Part shown: positions 40,869 to 47,876 of the stretch, in pieces
Layout of the letters: the number at the start of each line of letters is the position of its first letter
How positions within the stretch are numbered: the stretch's first letter is position 1
Assembly: GCF_947036865.1 (NCBI RefSeq)
Contig: NZ_CAMQSF010000001.1
Coordinates: 62,001 to 126,000, forward strand
Source: an uncultured Caulobacter sp.
GTDB taxonomy: Bacteria > Pseudomonadota > Alphaproteobacteria > Caulobacterales > Caulobacteraceae
Reading direction: 5' to 3'
Length of the DNA: 64,000 nucleotides
The notes under the pieces: model-generated
What the model saw: the letters and a program-made list of their open reading frames with translations, nothing else
Told to the model about the DNA's origin: nothing
Databases searched by the model: none
Translations under genes and position numbers: made by a program

Positions 40869-41960
40869 TCAGAGTGGACGGGCGCGCGGCCTCGATTGCG
40901 GCTTCTTGCCGTTCAGAATGAAGCTGATGACCTTGGCGACGGCCTCGAAGTGCTCGACCGGAATCTCCTCGTCGACCTCGACGCTGGCGTAGAGGGCGCG
41001 CGCCAGGGGCGGATCCTCCAGCACCGGCACGTCATGTTCCTCGGCGATGGCGCGGATCTTCAAGGCCAATTCGTCGACGCCCTTGGCCACGCACAGCGGC
41101 GCGGGCGTCTCGCCGGCCTCGTACTTCAGCGCGACGGCGTAGTGGGTCGGGTTCATGACCACGACGGTGGCCTTGGGCACCTGCTGCATCATCCGCTGAC
41201 GCGAGCGCTGCATCTGGATCTGCCGGCGCTTGCTCTTGATATGCGGGTCGCCGTCGGACTGCTTGAACTCTTCCTTGACCTCCTGAAGCGTCATCCGCAT
41301 CCGGTTCATGAAGCGCTGGCGCTGCCAGAACCAGTCGAAGGCGGCCGTGGCGACCAGGAAGATGATCACCGCGACGAACAGTTCCTTGGCCAGCTTCATG
41401 GCCTCGGGGACCATCAGCGCCGGGTCCATGCCCACCAGATCGCGGACCTCGCCGACATGGGGCTTCAGCACGAACCAGGCGATGATGGCCGTGACGCCGA
41501 TCTTCACGACCGACTTGGCGAACTGGATGAAGCCGTCCAGGCCGAAGATGCGGCCAAGACCGGTGAGCGGGTTCAGCTTGGAGAAGTCAGGCTTCAGCTT
41601 GTCCGGCGTCAGCATGAAGCCGGTCTGGCCGATATTGGCGATCACGCCCATCAACGAGCCGACGATCATGACCAGCACCAGCGACGGCAGCGCGGCCATC
41701 GTGGCCTGCTTCATCACCACCATGGCGCCGCCGCTGGAGAGATCGATCGTGCCGGCGTGGGCGATGAACGGCACGAGGGCCGCCATCAGATCGCGGGTCA
41801 GCCAGCCGCCGGCGATCAGGATCACCGACACCGCGCCGGCCAGCGACGCCAGTTGCGGAATGTCCGCCGACTTGACGACGTCGCCCTTGGCGCGGGCGTC
41901 CGACAGCTTCTTGGCTGACGGTTCTTCTGTTTTCGACTCGGGATCCGTATCGTCCGCCAC
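40869..41960 (-). CDS. flhB: Flagellar export switch protein FlhB
   Basis: A 363-residue inner-membrane component of the flagellar type III export gate. It switches substrate specificity from rod/hook to filament after self-cleavage in NPTH, visible in VVMNPTHYAVALKY. Four spans precede the cytoplasmic domain; the N-terminus is charged (DTDPESKTEEPSAKKLSDARAKGDV), as is typical. The order fliQ-fliR-flhB is an operon with 9-bp gaps, and cckA follows 103 bp downstream. Confidence 0.97.
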   Translation of the reverse strand: MADDTDPESKTEEPSAKKLSDARAKGDVVKSADIPQLASLAGAVSVILIAGGWLTRDLMAALVPFIAHAGTIDLSSGGAMVVMKQATMAALPSLVLVMIVGSLMGVIANIGQTGFMLTPDKLKPDFSKLNPLTGLGRIFGLDGFIQFAKSVVKIGVTAIIAWFVLKPHVGEVRDLVGMDPALMVPEAMKLAKELFVAVIIFLVATAAFDWFWQRQRFMNRMRMTLQEVKEEFKQSDGDPHIKSKRRQIQMQRSRQRMMQQVPKATVVVMNPTHYAVALKYEAGETPAPLCVAKGVDELALKIRAIAEEHDVPVLEDPPLARALYASVEVDEEIPVEHFEAVAKVISFILNGKKPQSRPRARPL

Positions 41961-41969
41961 GCGCGCCCC

Positions 41970-42725
41970 CTAGCTGAAGATGTCCAGGAGTTCGCGGTAG
42001 CGGTCGGTCCAGACCATGGCCACGCCGCCCAGCGACAGGGCCAGCAGCGACAGGCCCAGGATCACGCTGAGCGGCGAGGCCACGAAGAAGATCTGGAAGG
42101 CCGGCATGACCCGTCCGACCAGGCCGACGGCCAGGTTGAAGACCAGCGAGAACACGATCACCGGCGCGGCCAGCTGGACGCCCAGCGAGAACGACTGCGC
42201 CACCGTCCGCACCGCCAGGGTGACGGCGTCGTCGATCGGCACGGCGCGGGTGAACGGGAAGATCGTATAGGAGCGGACGATGGCCCCGATGAACAGATGA
42301 TGCAGCCCCGTCGCCATGATCAGCGTCAGGCCCAGCATCGACAGGAAGGTCGCCACCGCCGTGCTCGAGCCCTGCATCGAGGGATTGACGCTCTGGGCGA
42401 ACGACAGCGTGGTCTGCATCGAGATGATTTCGCCGGCCGTGGTCAGCGCGCTCATGAACAGCCGCAGCACCGACCCGATCATCAGGCCGATCAACAGTTC
42501 GTGGATCACCGCCCCGACGAGGCCGCCCAGGGTCGTCGGGATCGGCGGCACGCTATTGGCGACCAGCGGTCCCAGGATCAGGGCCATCAAGAGGGCGAAC
42601 GACAGACGGATGCGCGGCGGCACCGACTGCTCGCCGATGCCCGGCATGGTCATGACCATGGCGCCGACCCGGGAAAAGACCAGGGCCGCGACATAGACCT
42701 GAAACGCCGTGGCGAACGCGTTCAC
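41970..42725 (-). CDS. fliR: Flagellar export gate protein FliR
   Basis: A 251-residue membrane protein of the export gate (FliPQR core). Hydrophobic throughout, with the family motifs ALVFSRVGAMVMTMPGIGEQSVPPRIR near the start and AAPVIVFSLVFNLAVGLVGRVMPAFQIFFVASPLSV near 180-215. It sits between fliQ and flhB in one transcription unit. Under CtrA control through the fliQ promoter. Confidence 0.96.
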   Translation of the reverse strand: MNAFATAFQVYVAALVFSRVGAMVMTMPGIGEQSVPPRIRLSFALLMALILGPLVANSVPPIPTTLGGLVGAVIHELLIGLMIGSVLRLFMSALTTAGEIISMQTTLSFAQSVNPSMQGSSTAVATFLSMLGLTLIMATGLHHLFIGAIVRSYTIFPFTRAVPIDDAVTLAVRTVAQSFSLGVQLAAPVIVFSLVFNLAVGLVGRVMPAFQIFFVASPLSVILGLSLLALSLGGVAMVWTDRYRELLDIFS

Positions 42726-42734
42726 GGACCTGGC

Positions 42735-42998
42735 CTACAGCCCGGCGATGCGCGCGGCGATCTGGCGCATGAACGCGCTCATCAGCGCGCCCATCAGCGG
42801 CAGGAAGATGATCAGCGAGATGAAGATCGCCACGATCTTCGGCGCGTAGACCAGGGTCTGTTCCTGGATCTGGGTCAGGGCCTGGAACAGGCCGATGGCG
42901 ACGCCGACCACCAGGCCCACGATCAGGCACGGCGCGCACAGCTGCAGCGTCAGCCAAAGCGCGTCCCGGCCGACATCCAGAACCTCGGCGCCACTCAT
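42735..42998 (-). CDS. fliQ: Flagellar export gate protein FliQ
   Basis: An 87-residue two-span protein of the FliPQR core. The family sequence is plain: DVGRDALWLTLQLCAPCLIVGLVVGVAIGLFQALTQIQEQTLVYAPKI and a second span ISLIIFLPLMGALMSAF. It is first in the fliQ-fliR-flhB unit. A CtrA-type box lies 69-83 bp upstream (43067-43081), agreeing with the known class II control of fliQ in C. crescentus. Confidence 0.97.
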   Translation of the reverse strand: MSGAEVLDVGRDALWLTLQLCAPCLIVGLVVGVAIGLFQALTQIQEQTLVYAPKIVAIFISLIIFLPLMGALMSAFMRQIAARIAGL

Positions 42999-43066
42999 GC
43001 AAAGCCTCGTTGAGAATCGGCCGCGCGGCCGTTCGGTTTCGAGGCCCCAGGATGGGCGATTTATGG

Positions 43067-43081
43067 TTAACGAGGCGTTAG
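43067..43081 (-). promoter_or_regulatory. CtrA-type box of the fliQ-fliR-flhB operon
   Basis: On the minus strand it reads CTAACGCCTCGTTAA, i.e. TTAA-N7-TTAA with one mismatch, followed by CCATAAAT. It lies 69-83 bp upstream of the fliQ ATG. A GANTC (CcrM) site, GAATC, lies between at about 43013. Fits the known CtrA-activated class II flagellar promoter of fliQ. Confidence 0.8.
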
Positions 43082-43124
43082 GGGTTGGCCGGCGACCGGG
43101 TCGTCAGGGCCGCCGCGCCTGGCC

Positions 43125-43427
43125 TTACCGAATGCGGATCTTCACCGGGATCTGCATGTACGATCCCGCCCGGCTCTTGCCGTCCGGACCCAGCAGGTCG
43201 ACCTGGAATTGCGAGGCCATCGACAGGGCGGCCTGGCCGACGCCGAGGTCGTTGGGGCTTTCGTCCTGGACCGTGCAGGCGGTCAGGTGGCCGTCGTTCT
43301 TGACATAGCAGTTCAGCAGGGCCGTGGCGAAACGCGGCTCGGACACCGGGGTCAGCAGATCCGAAGGCGTCTTGCCCGGCGCGGGGCTGGCGACGACGGC
43401 GGCGGCGAGAGCGAGCGAAGCGATCAC
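43125..43427 (-). CDS. Exported TonB-C-like single-domain protein
   Basis: A 100-residue protein. A signal peptide covers about residues 1-15 (MIASLALAAAVVASPA). The rest resembles the TonB C-terminal fold: FATALLNCYVKNDGHLTACTVQDESPNDLGVGQAALSMASQFQV ... MQIPVKIRI, with two cysteines in NCYVK and LTACTV that may pair. There is no transmembrane anchor or proline-rich stalk, so it cannot be an ordinary energy-transducing TonB. It stands between fliQ and the TPR-like gene, all on the minus strand. Confidence 0.78.
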   Translation of the reverse strand: MIASLALAAAVVASPAPGKTPSDLLTPVSEPRFATALLNCYVKNDGHLTACTVQDESPNDLGVGQAALSMASQFQVDLLGPDGKSRAGSYMQIPVKIRIR

Positions 43428-43500
43428 GAGTTCATCCCTTTGACTTTGTCTTTTTCGGCGGTCCCTCGCCGCCCGTTCTGGAAGCGTGTTCCGTTTCGGA

Positions 43501-44862
43501 TCAGGCGGGGTGGCCTTGCTTGAGCCGTTGCAGGCCCTGTGCCGCCAGGTCGGTCAGCGAGCGCAGGCCAAGCTCCGAGAACACGTCGAACGCGGCGGCC
43601 AGCGCCGCGCCGGCTCGCGCCAGGCGGCCGTCGTCGCGACCGGTGATCTCGACCCGGGCTTCATAGAGGCGGGCCAGATTCATCTGCGCCACCGCCCAGC
43701 TGGCCGGATCGCGCGCGCCGGGGGCGGCCGACAGCTCGGCCTTGAAGGCCAGCTCGGCGGCGTCCAGCACCGCCAGATCGGCGGTCAGCTCGGCGCAGCG
43801 CGCCAGGCAGAGCGCGCGGTTGTTGGCCACCACCGCCCGCAGCGCCAAGGCCGGCTGGGCCTTCAGCACCTGGGTGGCGCGATCATAGGCCGAGACCGCC
43901 TGCTCGAAGGCGCGCTCGCTGGTCGAGGCCTCGCCCAAGGCCTGCAAGGCCGCGCCCAGCGCCGCGCCGGCGCGCGCCCAGTCCATCGGGCTGTGATCGG
44001 GGGTCAGCACCTCGACGGCCGCGAACAGCGTCTCGACGCCCTCGGTGATCCGCGACAGCTCGCCGTCCAGTTCGCCGAGCAGGACGAGCGCCGAGCCACG
44101 CAGGCCCTCCAGCCGCGCCCAGGCGAGCGGTTCGAAATCGGGATCCAGAACGGCGGCGGCGGTCTTGGCCTCGGACACCGCCAGCTCGGCGAGGTTCCGA
44201 TCCTTCAGACGCTCGGCGCAGGCCAGGATCAGGTCGATCCGCGCCGCGCGCTGGTCGGCCAGTTGCAGGCGAGCCGAGCCGCCCTTGACGCGCTTGGCGG
44301 CGGCCAGAGCGCGAAGCGGCGCCTCGAACGCCGTGATCGCGGAGAGGGCTCTCTCGATATCGTTCTCGGCCAGCGCCAGGCGGCCGTCGAGACCGGCCAT
44401 CAGCGCGCCGCACAGGGCCGTGCGCTGGTTGGTCGGCGTGCGCGCCAGCGTCGCCGAGGCCGCGGCGACCAGTCCCTCGTCGCCGAACAGGTCAGCGCCC
44501 ATCACGGCCAACATCGCCTGCTCGCAGCGCGCGGCGGCCAGGGCGTCTTGGCGGCGGTCGGCCTCGAAGGCCTTGGCGGCGGCTTCCGCCTGGGCCGCGC
44601 CCTTGCGCAGCGCCGTCGCGTCGCCGCCGCGCCGCGCGAGTTCGCGCCAGACCACGGCGGCCTCCAGAAGCCGCGCGCCCCGGTCCCGCGCCCCGATCCG
44701 GCCGGCGACCACGTCGGCCGAGCGCGCCTCGTTGGCCAGGAGCCGCACGTCCAGCAGTTCCAGCAGGGAGGTGTCGCCCCCGGTCAGGCCCTCGCGCCAC
44801 GCGCCCTTGAAGTCGGCGTCGCCGCCGAACAACCGCTTCAGATCCCGTCCGAACTCGAACAT
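43501..44862 (-). CDS. TPR-like helical repeat protein beside the flagellar operon
   Basis: A 453-residue soluble, alanine-rich all-helical protein. Repeated helix pairs of about 34-45 residues (AWARLEGLRGSALVLLGELDG, DWARAGAALGAALQALGEAST, LRAVVANNRALCLARCAELT, SWAVAQMNLARLYEARVEI) indicate TPR-like repeats. No catalytic motif is seen. The start at 44862 (MFEFGRDLKRLFGG) is preferred to one 17 codons upstream. Perfect and near-perfect CtrA boxes lie 92-127 bp upstream, and the next gene cluster on the strand is flagellar, so a cell-cycle or flagellar role is likely; I do not assign a gene name. Confidence 0.78.
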   Translation of the reverse strand: MFEFGRDLKRLFGGDADFKGAWREGLTGGDTSLLELLDVRLLANEARSADVVAGRIGARDRGARLLEAAVVWRELARRGGDATALRKGAAQAEAAAKAFEADRRQDALAAARCEQAMLAVMGADLFGDEGLVAAASATLARTPTNQRTALCGALMAGLDGRLALAENDIERALSAITAFEAPLRALAAAKRVKGGSARLQLADQRAARIDLILACAERLKDRNLAELAVSEAKTAAAVLDPDFEPLAWARLEGLRGSALVLLGELDGELSRITEGVETLFAAVEVLTPDHSPMDWARAGAALGAALQALGEASTSERAFEQAVSAYDRATQVLKAQPALALRAVVANNRALCLARCAELTADLAVLDAAELAFKAELSAAPGARDPASWAVAQMNLARLYEARVEITGRDDGRLARAGAALAAAFDVFSELGLRSLTDLAAQGLQRLKQGHPA

Positions 44863-44953
44863 GGCCTCGCGCACTCCGCCTACGGAACGTCCCAAGCCGG
44901 GACAGCCCGACAAAGGTTCAACGCACGAGGAGCAAAACCGGAGCCAGCGATTT

Positions 44954-44968
44954 TTAACAAGTGGTTAA
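44954..44968. promoter_or_regulatory. CtrA box (perfect TTAA-N7-TTAA)
   Basis: TTAA at 44954-44957, seven bases, TTAA at 44965-44968; 92 bp upstream of the TPR-like gene on the minus strand. The next box starts 21 bp away, about two helical turns. Confidence 0.75.
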
Positions 44969-44974
44969 TAGGTG

Positions 44975-44989
44975 TTTACGCCTCGTTAA
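44975..44989 (+). promoter_or_regulatory. CtrA-type box (TTTA-N7-TTAA), near-copy of the fliQ box
   Basis: TTTA at 44975-44978, seven bases, TTAA at 44986-44989. Bases 44978-44997 are identical to 20 bases of the fliQ promoter on the opposite strand (43059-43078), covering the box and the following CCATAAAT. Confidence 0.7.
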
Positions 44990-45059
44990 CCATAAATATT
45001 TCCGATGTTTTTACACAGTCCGCCGGATCTCACCCAAAATGGTCGACGCCGTATTGAAT

Positions 45060-45074
45060 TGGCACACTTCTTGC
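45060..45074 (+). promoter_or_regulatory. Sigma-54 (RpoN) promoter, -24/-12
   Basis: TGGCAC (45060-45065), five bases, TTGC (45071-45074): an exact match to the core TGGCAC-N5-TTGC, preceded by T and followed by T as in the extended consensus. Transcription would start near 45086 and run right, toward the RNase H-like gene (start 45267). In Caulobacter sigma-54 serves late flagellar and stalk genes. Confidence 0.7.
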
Positions 45075-45135
45075 TTTGGCGAATACACGCCGCCGGCGAC
45101 CGGGTCGGCAAATTTTAGAACCTCGTTCACCAACC

Positions 45136-45150
45136 TTAAAGTGACGTTAA
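45136..45150 (+). promoter_or_regulatory. CtrA box (perfect TTAA-N7-TTAA)
   Basis: TTAA at 45136-45139, seven bases, TTAA at 45147-45150, followed by CCC. It lies 117-131 bp before the start of the RNase H-like gene and about 50 bp downstream of the predicted sigma-54 start, so it could activate its own promoter or block the sigma-54 transcript. Confidence 0.75.
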
Positions 45151-45266
45151 CCCTAACTTTTAGGCAGGCGTTTACTTTTCGTTCGCCAGGCGCCTCGCCT
45201 GCCCCCTCCCCGCGCGCGACCGAAGCAGTCTAGAAGGCGGTCAAAAGACCCTTCAGGAGCCCGTTC

Positions 45267-45746
45267 ATGGCCGCCGTCACCCTGTGGATCGCCAGCCTTT
45301 GCCGCCCCGACCCGGGCTACGGCGGCTGGGCCTTCGTGCGGCGCCTGGACGGGGTCACGGGCGCGGCGGCCCTCAAGGGCGCGGCCGGCGGCGAACGGCG
45401 CGCGAGCGGCGCCCGCATGAGCCTGGCGGCGCTGACCGAAGCGCTGGAAAGCTTGTCCGACCTGCCCGCCGACGCTTCGGTGACCCTGCGCTTTGTCGAT
45501 CCCGACCTCGCCGGCCAGTTGGTCGCCGCCGACGGCGACTATGCCACCGCCGAGCCCGAGGTCTGGGCGGCCGCCCGCGCCGCCGTCGCCGCCCGTCCGG
45601 TGCTGGACCTGGTCCCGGCCGCGCCCGCGGATCCCGCCAGCGGCTTCCTGCTGGCCTGGGCCGAGTTCGGTCTGGACACCAGCAAGTCGCGCGGCAGCTT
45701 CAAGGCCGCGCTGCCGAAGCCGAACCTGATGAAGTTTCCGGGCTGA
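45267..45746 (+). CDS. RNase H-like fold protein without catalytic residues
   Basis: A 159-residue protein. It resembles RNase HI in order: a first strand and GYGGWAFVRR (residues 17-26; compare GPGGWGAVL), RMSLAALTEALESL (50-63; compare RMELMAAIEAL), and ASVTLRFVDPDLAGQL (70-85; compare VTLYTDSKYV). The acidic residues are missing: no aspartate in strand 1, and the RMEL glutamate is Ser52. The C-terminus ends GSFKAALPKPNLMKFPG. It is unlikely to cut RNA by the standard mechanism. AGGAG at 45257-45261 precedes the ATG. Its promoter island suggests cell-cycle control. Weak fold similarity; needs profile search. Confidence 0.7.
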   Translation: MAAVTLWIASLCRPDPGYGGWAFVRRLDGVTGAAALKGAAGGERRASGARMSLAALTEALESLSDLPADASVTLRFVDPDLAGQLVAADGDYATAEPEVWAAARAAVAARPVLDLVPAAPADPASGFLLAWAEFGLDTSKSRGSFKAALPKPNLMKFPG

Positions 45747-46151
45747 TCAGCCGCCCTCGCCCGCCACGATCAGGTCCGCCGTCGCCGGGTTGCAGGCCAA
45801 CGGGATATCGGCCAGCGTCGCCATGCGGATCAGCGCCTTGACGTCCACGTCGTGCGGCTGCGGCGACAGCGGATCGACGAAGAAGATCAAGACGTCCAGC
45901 CGCCCTTCGGCGATCATCGCGCCCAGTTGCTGATCGCCGCCCAGCGGTCCGCTCTTCAAGCGTGTCAGGTTCAGATGCGGCAGGGCCTCCAGGATCCGGC
46001 CGCCGGTCGTGCCGGTCGCGAACAGGGCCTTGCCCTCCAGAAAGCCCGCATGGGCCCGCGCCCAGTCGACCAGGGCGGCCTTCTTGTCGTCGTGAGCCAC
46101 GAGGCGAGCGGAGCGGGCATGGCGGGGAGTCCGAAGCGGCGGGAACCGCAC
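45747..46151 (-). CDS. mgsA: Methylglyoxal synthase
   Basis: About 134 residues. Converts dihydroxyacetone phosphate to methylglyoxal, a bypass of lower glycolysis. Strong family matches: [59 protein letters not shown], and [32 protein letters not shown], including the catalytic Asp of GGDQQ and the phosphate-binding TGTTG. The start is uncertain: GTG 46151 keeps the first strand whole; a GTG at 46100 would cut into it. The stop codon lies directly next to that of the convergent RNase H-like gene. Confidence 0.93.
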   Translation of the reverse strand: MRFPPLRTPRHARSARLVAHDDKKAALVDWARAHAGFLEGKALFATGTTGGRILEALPHLNLTRLKSGPLGGDQQLGAMIAEGRLDVLIFFVDPLSPQPHDVDVKALIRMATLADIPLACNPATADLIVAGEGG

Positions 46152-46288
46152 TCATTTCGCGCCCGCGCGCCGATGACAAGCGCCGCGCTGCCCGCCGCGT
46201 GGGCGCCGCGCGTTTTCGAGCGCTCGCCCCCTTGCGCGCTCGGCGCGACGGGTTCGTGCTGGCGTCATCGGGACGGGAGGAGCGATCG

Positions 46289-47524
46289 ATGACCCTGGAG
46301 ACCAACAACGCCTCGTCGGCCACGGGCCGGCGCGCCTTTCTGCGCGGCGCCGCTTTCCTGGCGGCGGCCGGGCCGATCCTGACCGAGGCCCGGCTGGCCC
46401 ACGCGGCCGCCCAGACCCCGGCGCCGCCGTCCGGCATGGCCCTGCACGGCCAGAGCCCCAACGTCCCGCCGCCCGGCATGGTGCTGATCAACGCCAACGA
46501 AAATCCCCTCGGTCCCAGCAAGGCCGCGTGCGAGGCGATCGCCCGCATCGCGCCGCTGGGCGGCCGCTACGACCTGAACGGCGAGACCGACCTGCTGGCG
46601 CGGACCTTCGCCGCGCAGAACGGCCTCAAGCCCGAGAACGTCGCCGTCTATGCGGGGTCCTCCGAGCCGCTGCACTACAGCGTGCTGGCCTTCACCTCGC
46701 CGAGCAAGAGCTTCGTGACGGCCGATCCGTCCTACGAGGCGGGCATGTACGCGGCCAAGACCAGCCAGGCCAAGATCGTCAAGGTCGCCCTGACGCCCGA
46801 CTGCGCCCACGACGTCAAGGCGATGGTGGCGGCGGATCCGAACGCCGGCGTCATCTATATCTGCAATCCGAACAACCCGACCGGCACCCTGACCACCAAA
46901 CAGGACATCGTCTGGGCGCTGGAGCACAAGCCGGCCGGCGCGATCCTGCTGGTCGACGAGGCCTATATCCACCTGACCGAGGCGCCCGACACCCTGGACC
47001 TGGTGGCGGCGGGCAAGGACCTGATCGTGCTGCGGACCTTCTCGAAGATTTACGGCATGGCCGGCATCCGCTGCGGCTTCGCCGTGGGTCGCCCCGACCT
47101 TTTGGCCAAGCTGGCGCCGTTCGGCCAGAACGCCATGCCGATCACCGGCTCGGCCGCCGCCCGCGCCTCGCTGGAGGACCCGTCCCTCGTGCCCGCTCGC
47201 CGCAAGATCATCGGCGACACTCGCCGCGACACGATCGCCTGGCTGAAGGCCAGCGGCTACAAGGTGATCGGCGACCCGCAGACCAACTGCTTCATGATCG
47301 ACACCGGCCGCGACGGCCGGGGCGTGATGGCGGCGATGAAGGCCAAGAACGTCCTGATCGGCCGCACCTGGCCGATCTGGCCCAACGCGGTCCGCGTCTC
47401 GGTGGGCACGCCCGAGGAGATGGCCAAGTTCAAGGTGGCGTTCAAAGAGGTGATGGACGCCAAGCCGATGGCCGCCGCGGAGCACGTCCAGTACGCCGAG
47501 CTGGGATATTACGCGACGCTGTAG
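46289..47524 (+). CDS. Tat-exported pyridoxal-phosphate aminotransferase (HisC-like), copy 1
   Basis: A 411-residue fold-type I aminotransferase resembling histidinol-phosphate aminotransferase. The N-terminus has a Tat signal (GRRAFLRGAAFLAAAG, then cut near LAHAA), so the folded, cofactor-loaded enzyme should go to the periplasm. The core motifs are intact: INANENPLGPS, YAGSSEPLHYSVLAF, CNPNNPTG, LLVDEAYIHL, the PLP lysine in RTFSKIYGMAGIRCG, and the C-terminal arginine in NAVRVSVGTPEE. The substrate is unknown. GGGAGGAG lies 6-7 bp before the ATG at 46289. It is followed by two repeat elements. Confidence 0.9.
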   Translation: MTLETNNASSATGRRAFLRGAAFLAAAGPILTEARLAHAAAQTPAPPSGMALHGQSPNVPPPGMVLINANENPLGPSKAACEAIARIAPLGGRYDLNGETDLLARTFAAQNGLKPENVAVYAGSSEPLHYSVLAFTSPSKSFVTADPSYEAGMYAAKTSQAKIVKVALTPDCAHDVKAMVAADPNAGVIYICNPNNPTGTLTTKQDIVWALEHKPAGAILLVDEAYIHLTEAPDTLDLVAAGKDLIVLRTFSKIYGMAGIRCGFAVGRPDLLAKLAPFGQNAMPITGSAAARASLEDPSLVPARRKIIGDTRRDTIAWLKASGYKVIGDPQTNCFMIDTGRDGRGVMAAMKAKNVLIGRTWPIWPNAVRVSVGTPEEMAKFKVAFKEVMDAKPMAAAEHVQYAELGYYATL

Positions 47525-47535
47525 GGGCGGCGTTT

Positions 47536-47652
47536 CTCTCTCCCCTTGCGGGAGAGGGGGCCCGGGTGAGGGGTCGCGTTGCGCTAGCCGAGGGGCCTTT
47601 CAACCCCTCATCCGTCAGCTTCGCTGACACCTTCTCCCGCAAGGGGAGAAGG
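47536..47652. repeat. Dispersed inverted-repeat element, family B, copy 2
   Basis: CTCCCCTTGCGGGAGAGGG (about 47540-47558) pairs with CCTTCTCCCGCAAGGGGAG (about 47630-47648). The inner part has GGTGAGGGG and CCCCTCATCCG as another inverted pair and a small hairpin GTCAGCTTCGCTGAC. It resembles the element at 15007-15122. Confidence 0.75.
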
Positions 47653-47691
47653 GGGCGATTTCGGCTTTCGCCCCGTTGCGGACGTCTGGCG

Positions 47692-47805
47692 CTCTGCGTC
47701 CTTCGAGGCGCGCTCAGGAGCGCGCACCTCAGGATGAGGGATGCGTTGCAATGAATTCCTCATCCTGAGGCGCCCGCGCAGCGGGCCTCGAAGGACGCAT
47801 TGAAT
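47692..47805. repeat. Dispersed inverted-repeat element, family C
   Basis: TGCGTCCTTCGAGGC (47696-47710) with CCTCAGGATGAGG (about 47727-47739), inverted as CCTCATCCTGAGG (about 47759-47771) and GCCTCGAAGGACGCA (about 47786-47800). A long imperfect palindrome with a central TTGCAATGAATT. Distinct in sequence from families A and B. Confidence 0.75.
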
Positions 47806-47876
47806 ATCCAATACCCACCCATCTCGCCCCATCAGAGCGTCCGCTCTCCGGCGCCAGACTTACTCCCCGACGCCCC

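Larger units (their letters stand above)
44863..45266. promoter_or_regulatory. AT-rich divergent promoter island with three CtrA-type boxes and a sigma-54 promoter
   Basis: This 404-bp gap separates the TPR-like gene (minus) from the RNase H-like gene (plus). The stretch 44950-45180 is notably AT-rich. It holds CtrA-type boxes at 44954-44968, 44975-44989 and 45136-45150 and a sigma-54 -24/-12 element at 45060-45074. A 90-codon open frame at 44961-45233 overlaps all these and is not thought to be a gene. Confidence 0.7.
47525..47876. other. 352-bp intergenic region filled with two repeat elements
   Basis: Between the convergent aminotransferase and prfC genes. It consists mostly of a family B element (47536-47652) and a family C element (47692-47805). 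I see no gene. Confidence 0.6.

Noticed and set aside
44961..45233. 90-codon frame in the promoter island
   Set aside because: It overlaps CtrA boxes and the sigma-54 promoter, lacks a ribosome site and its product shows no domain.
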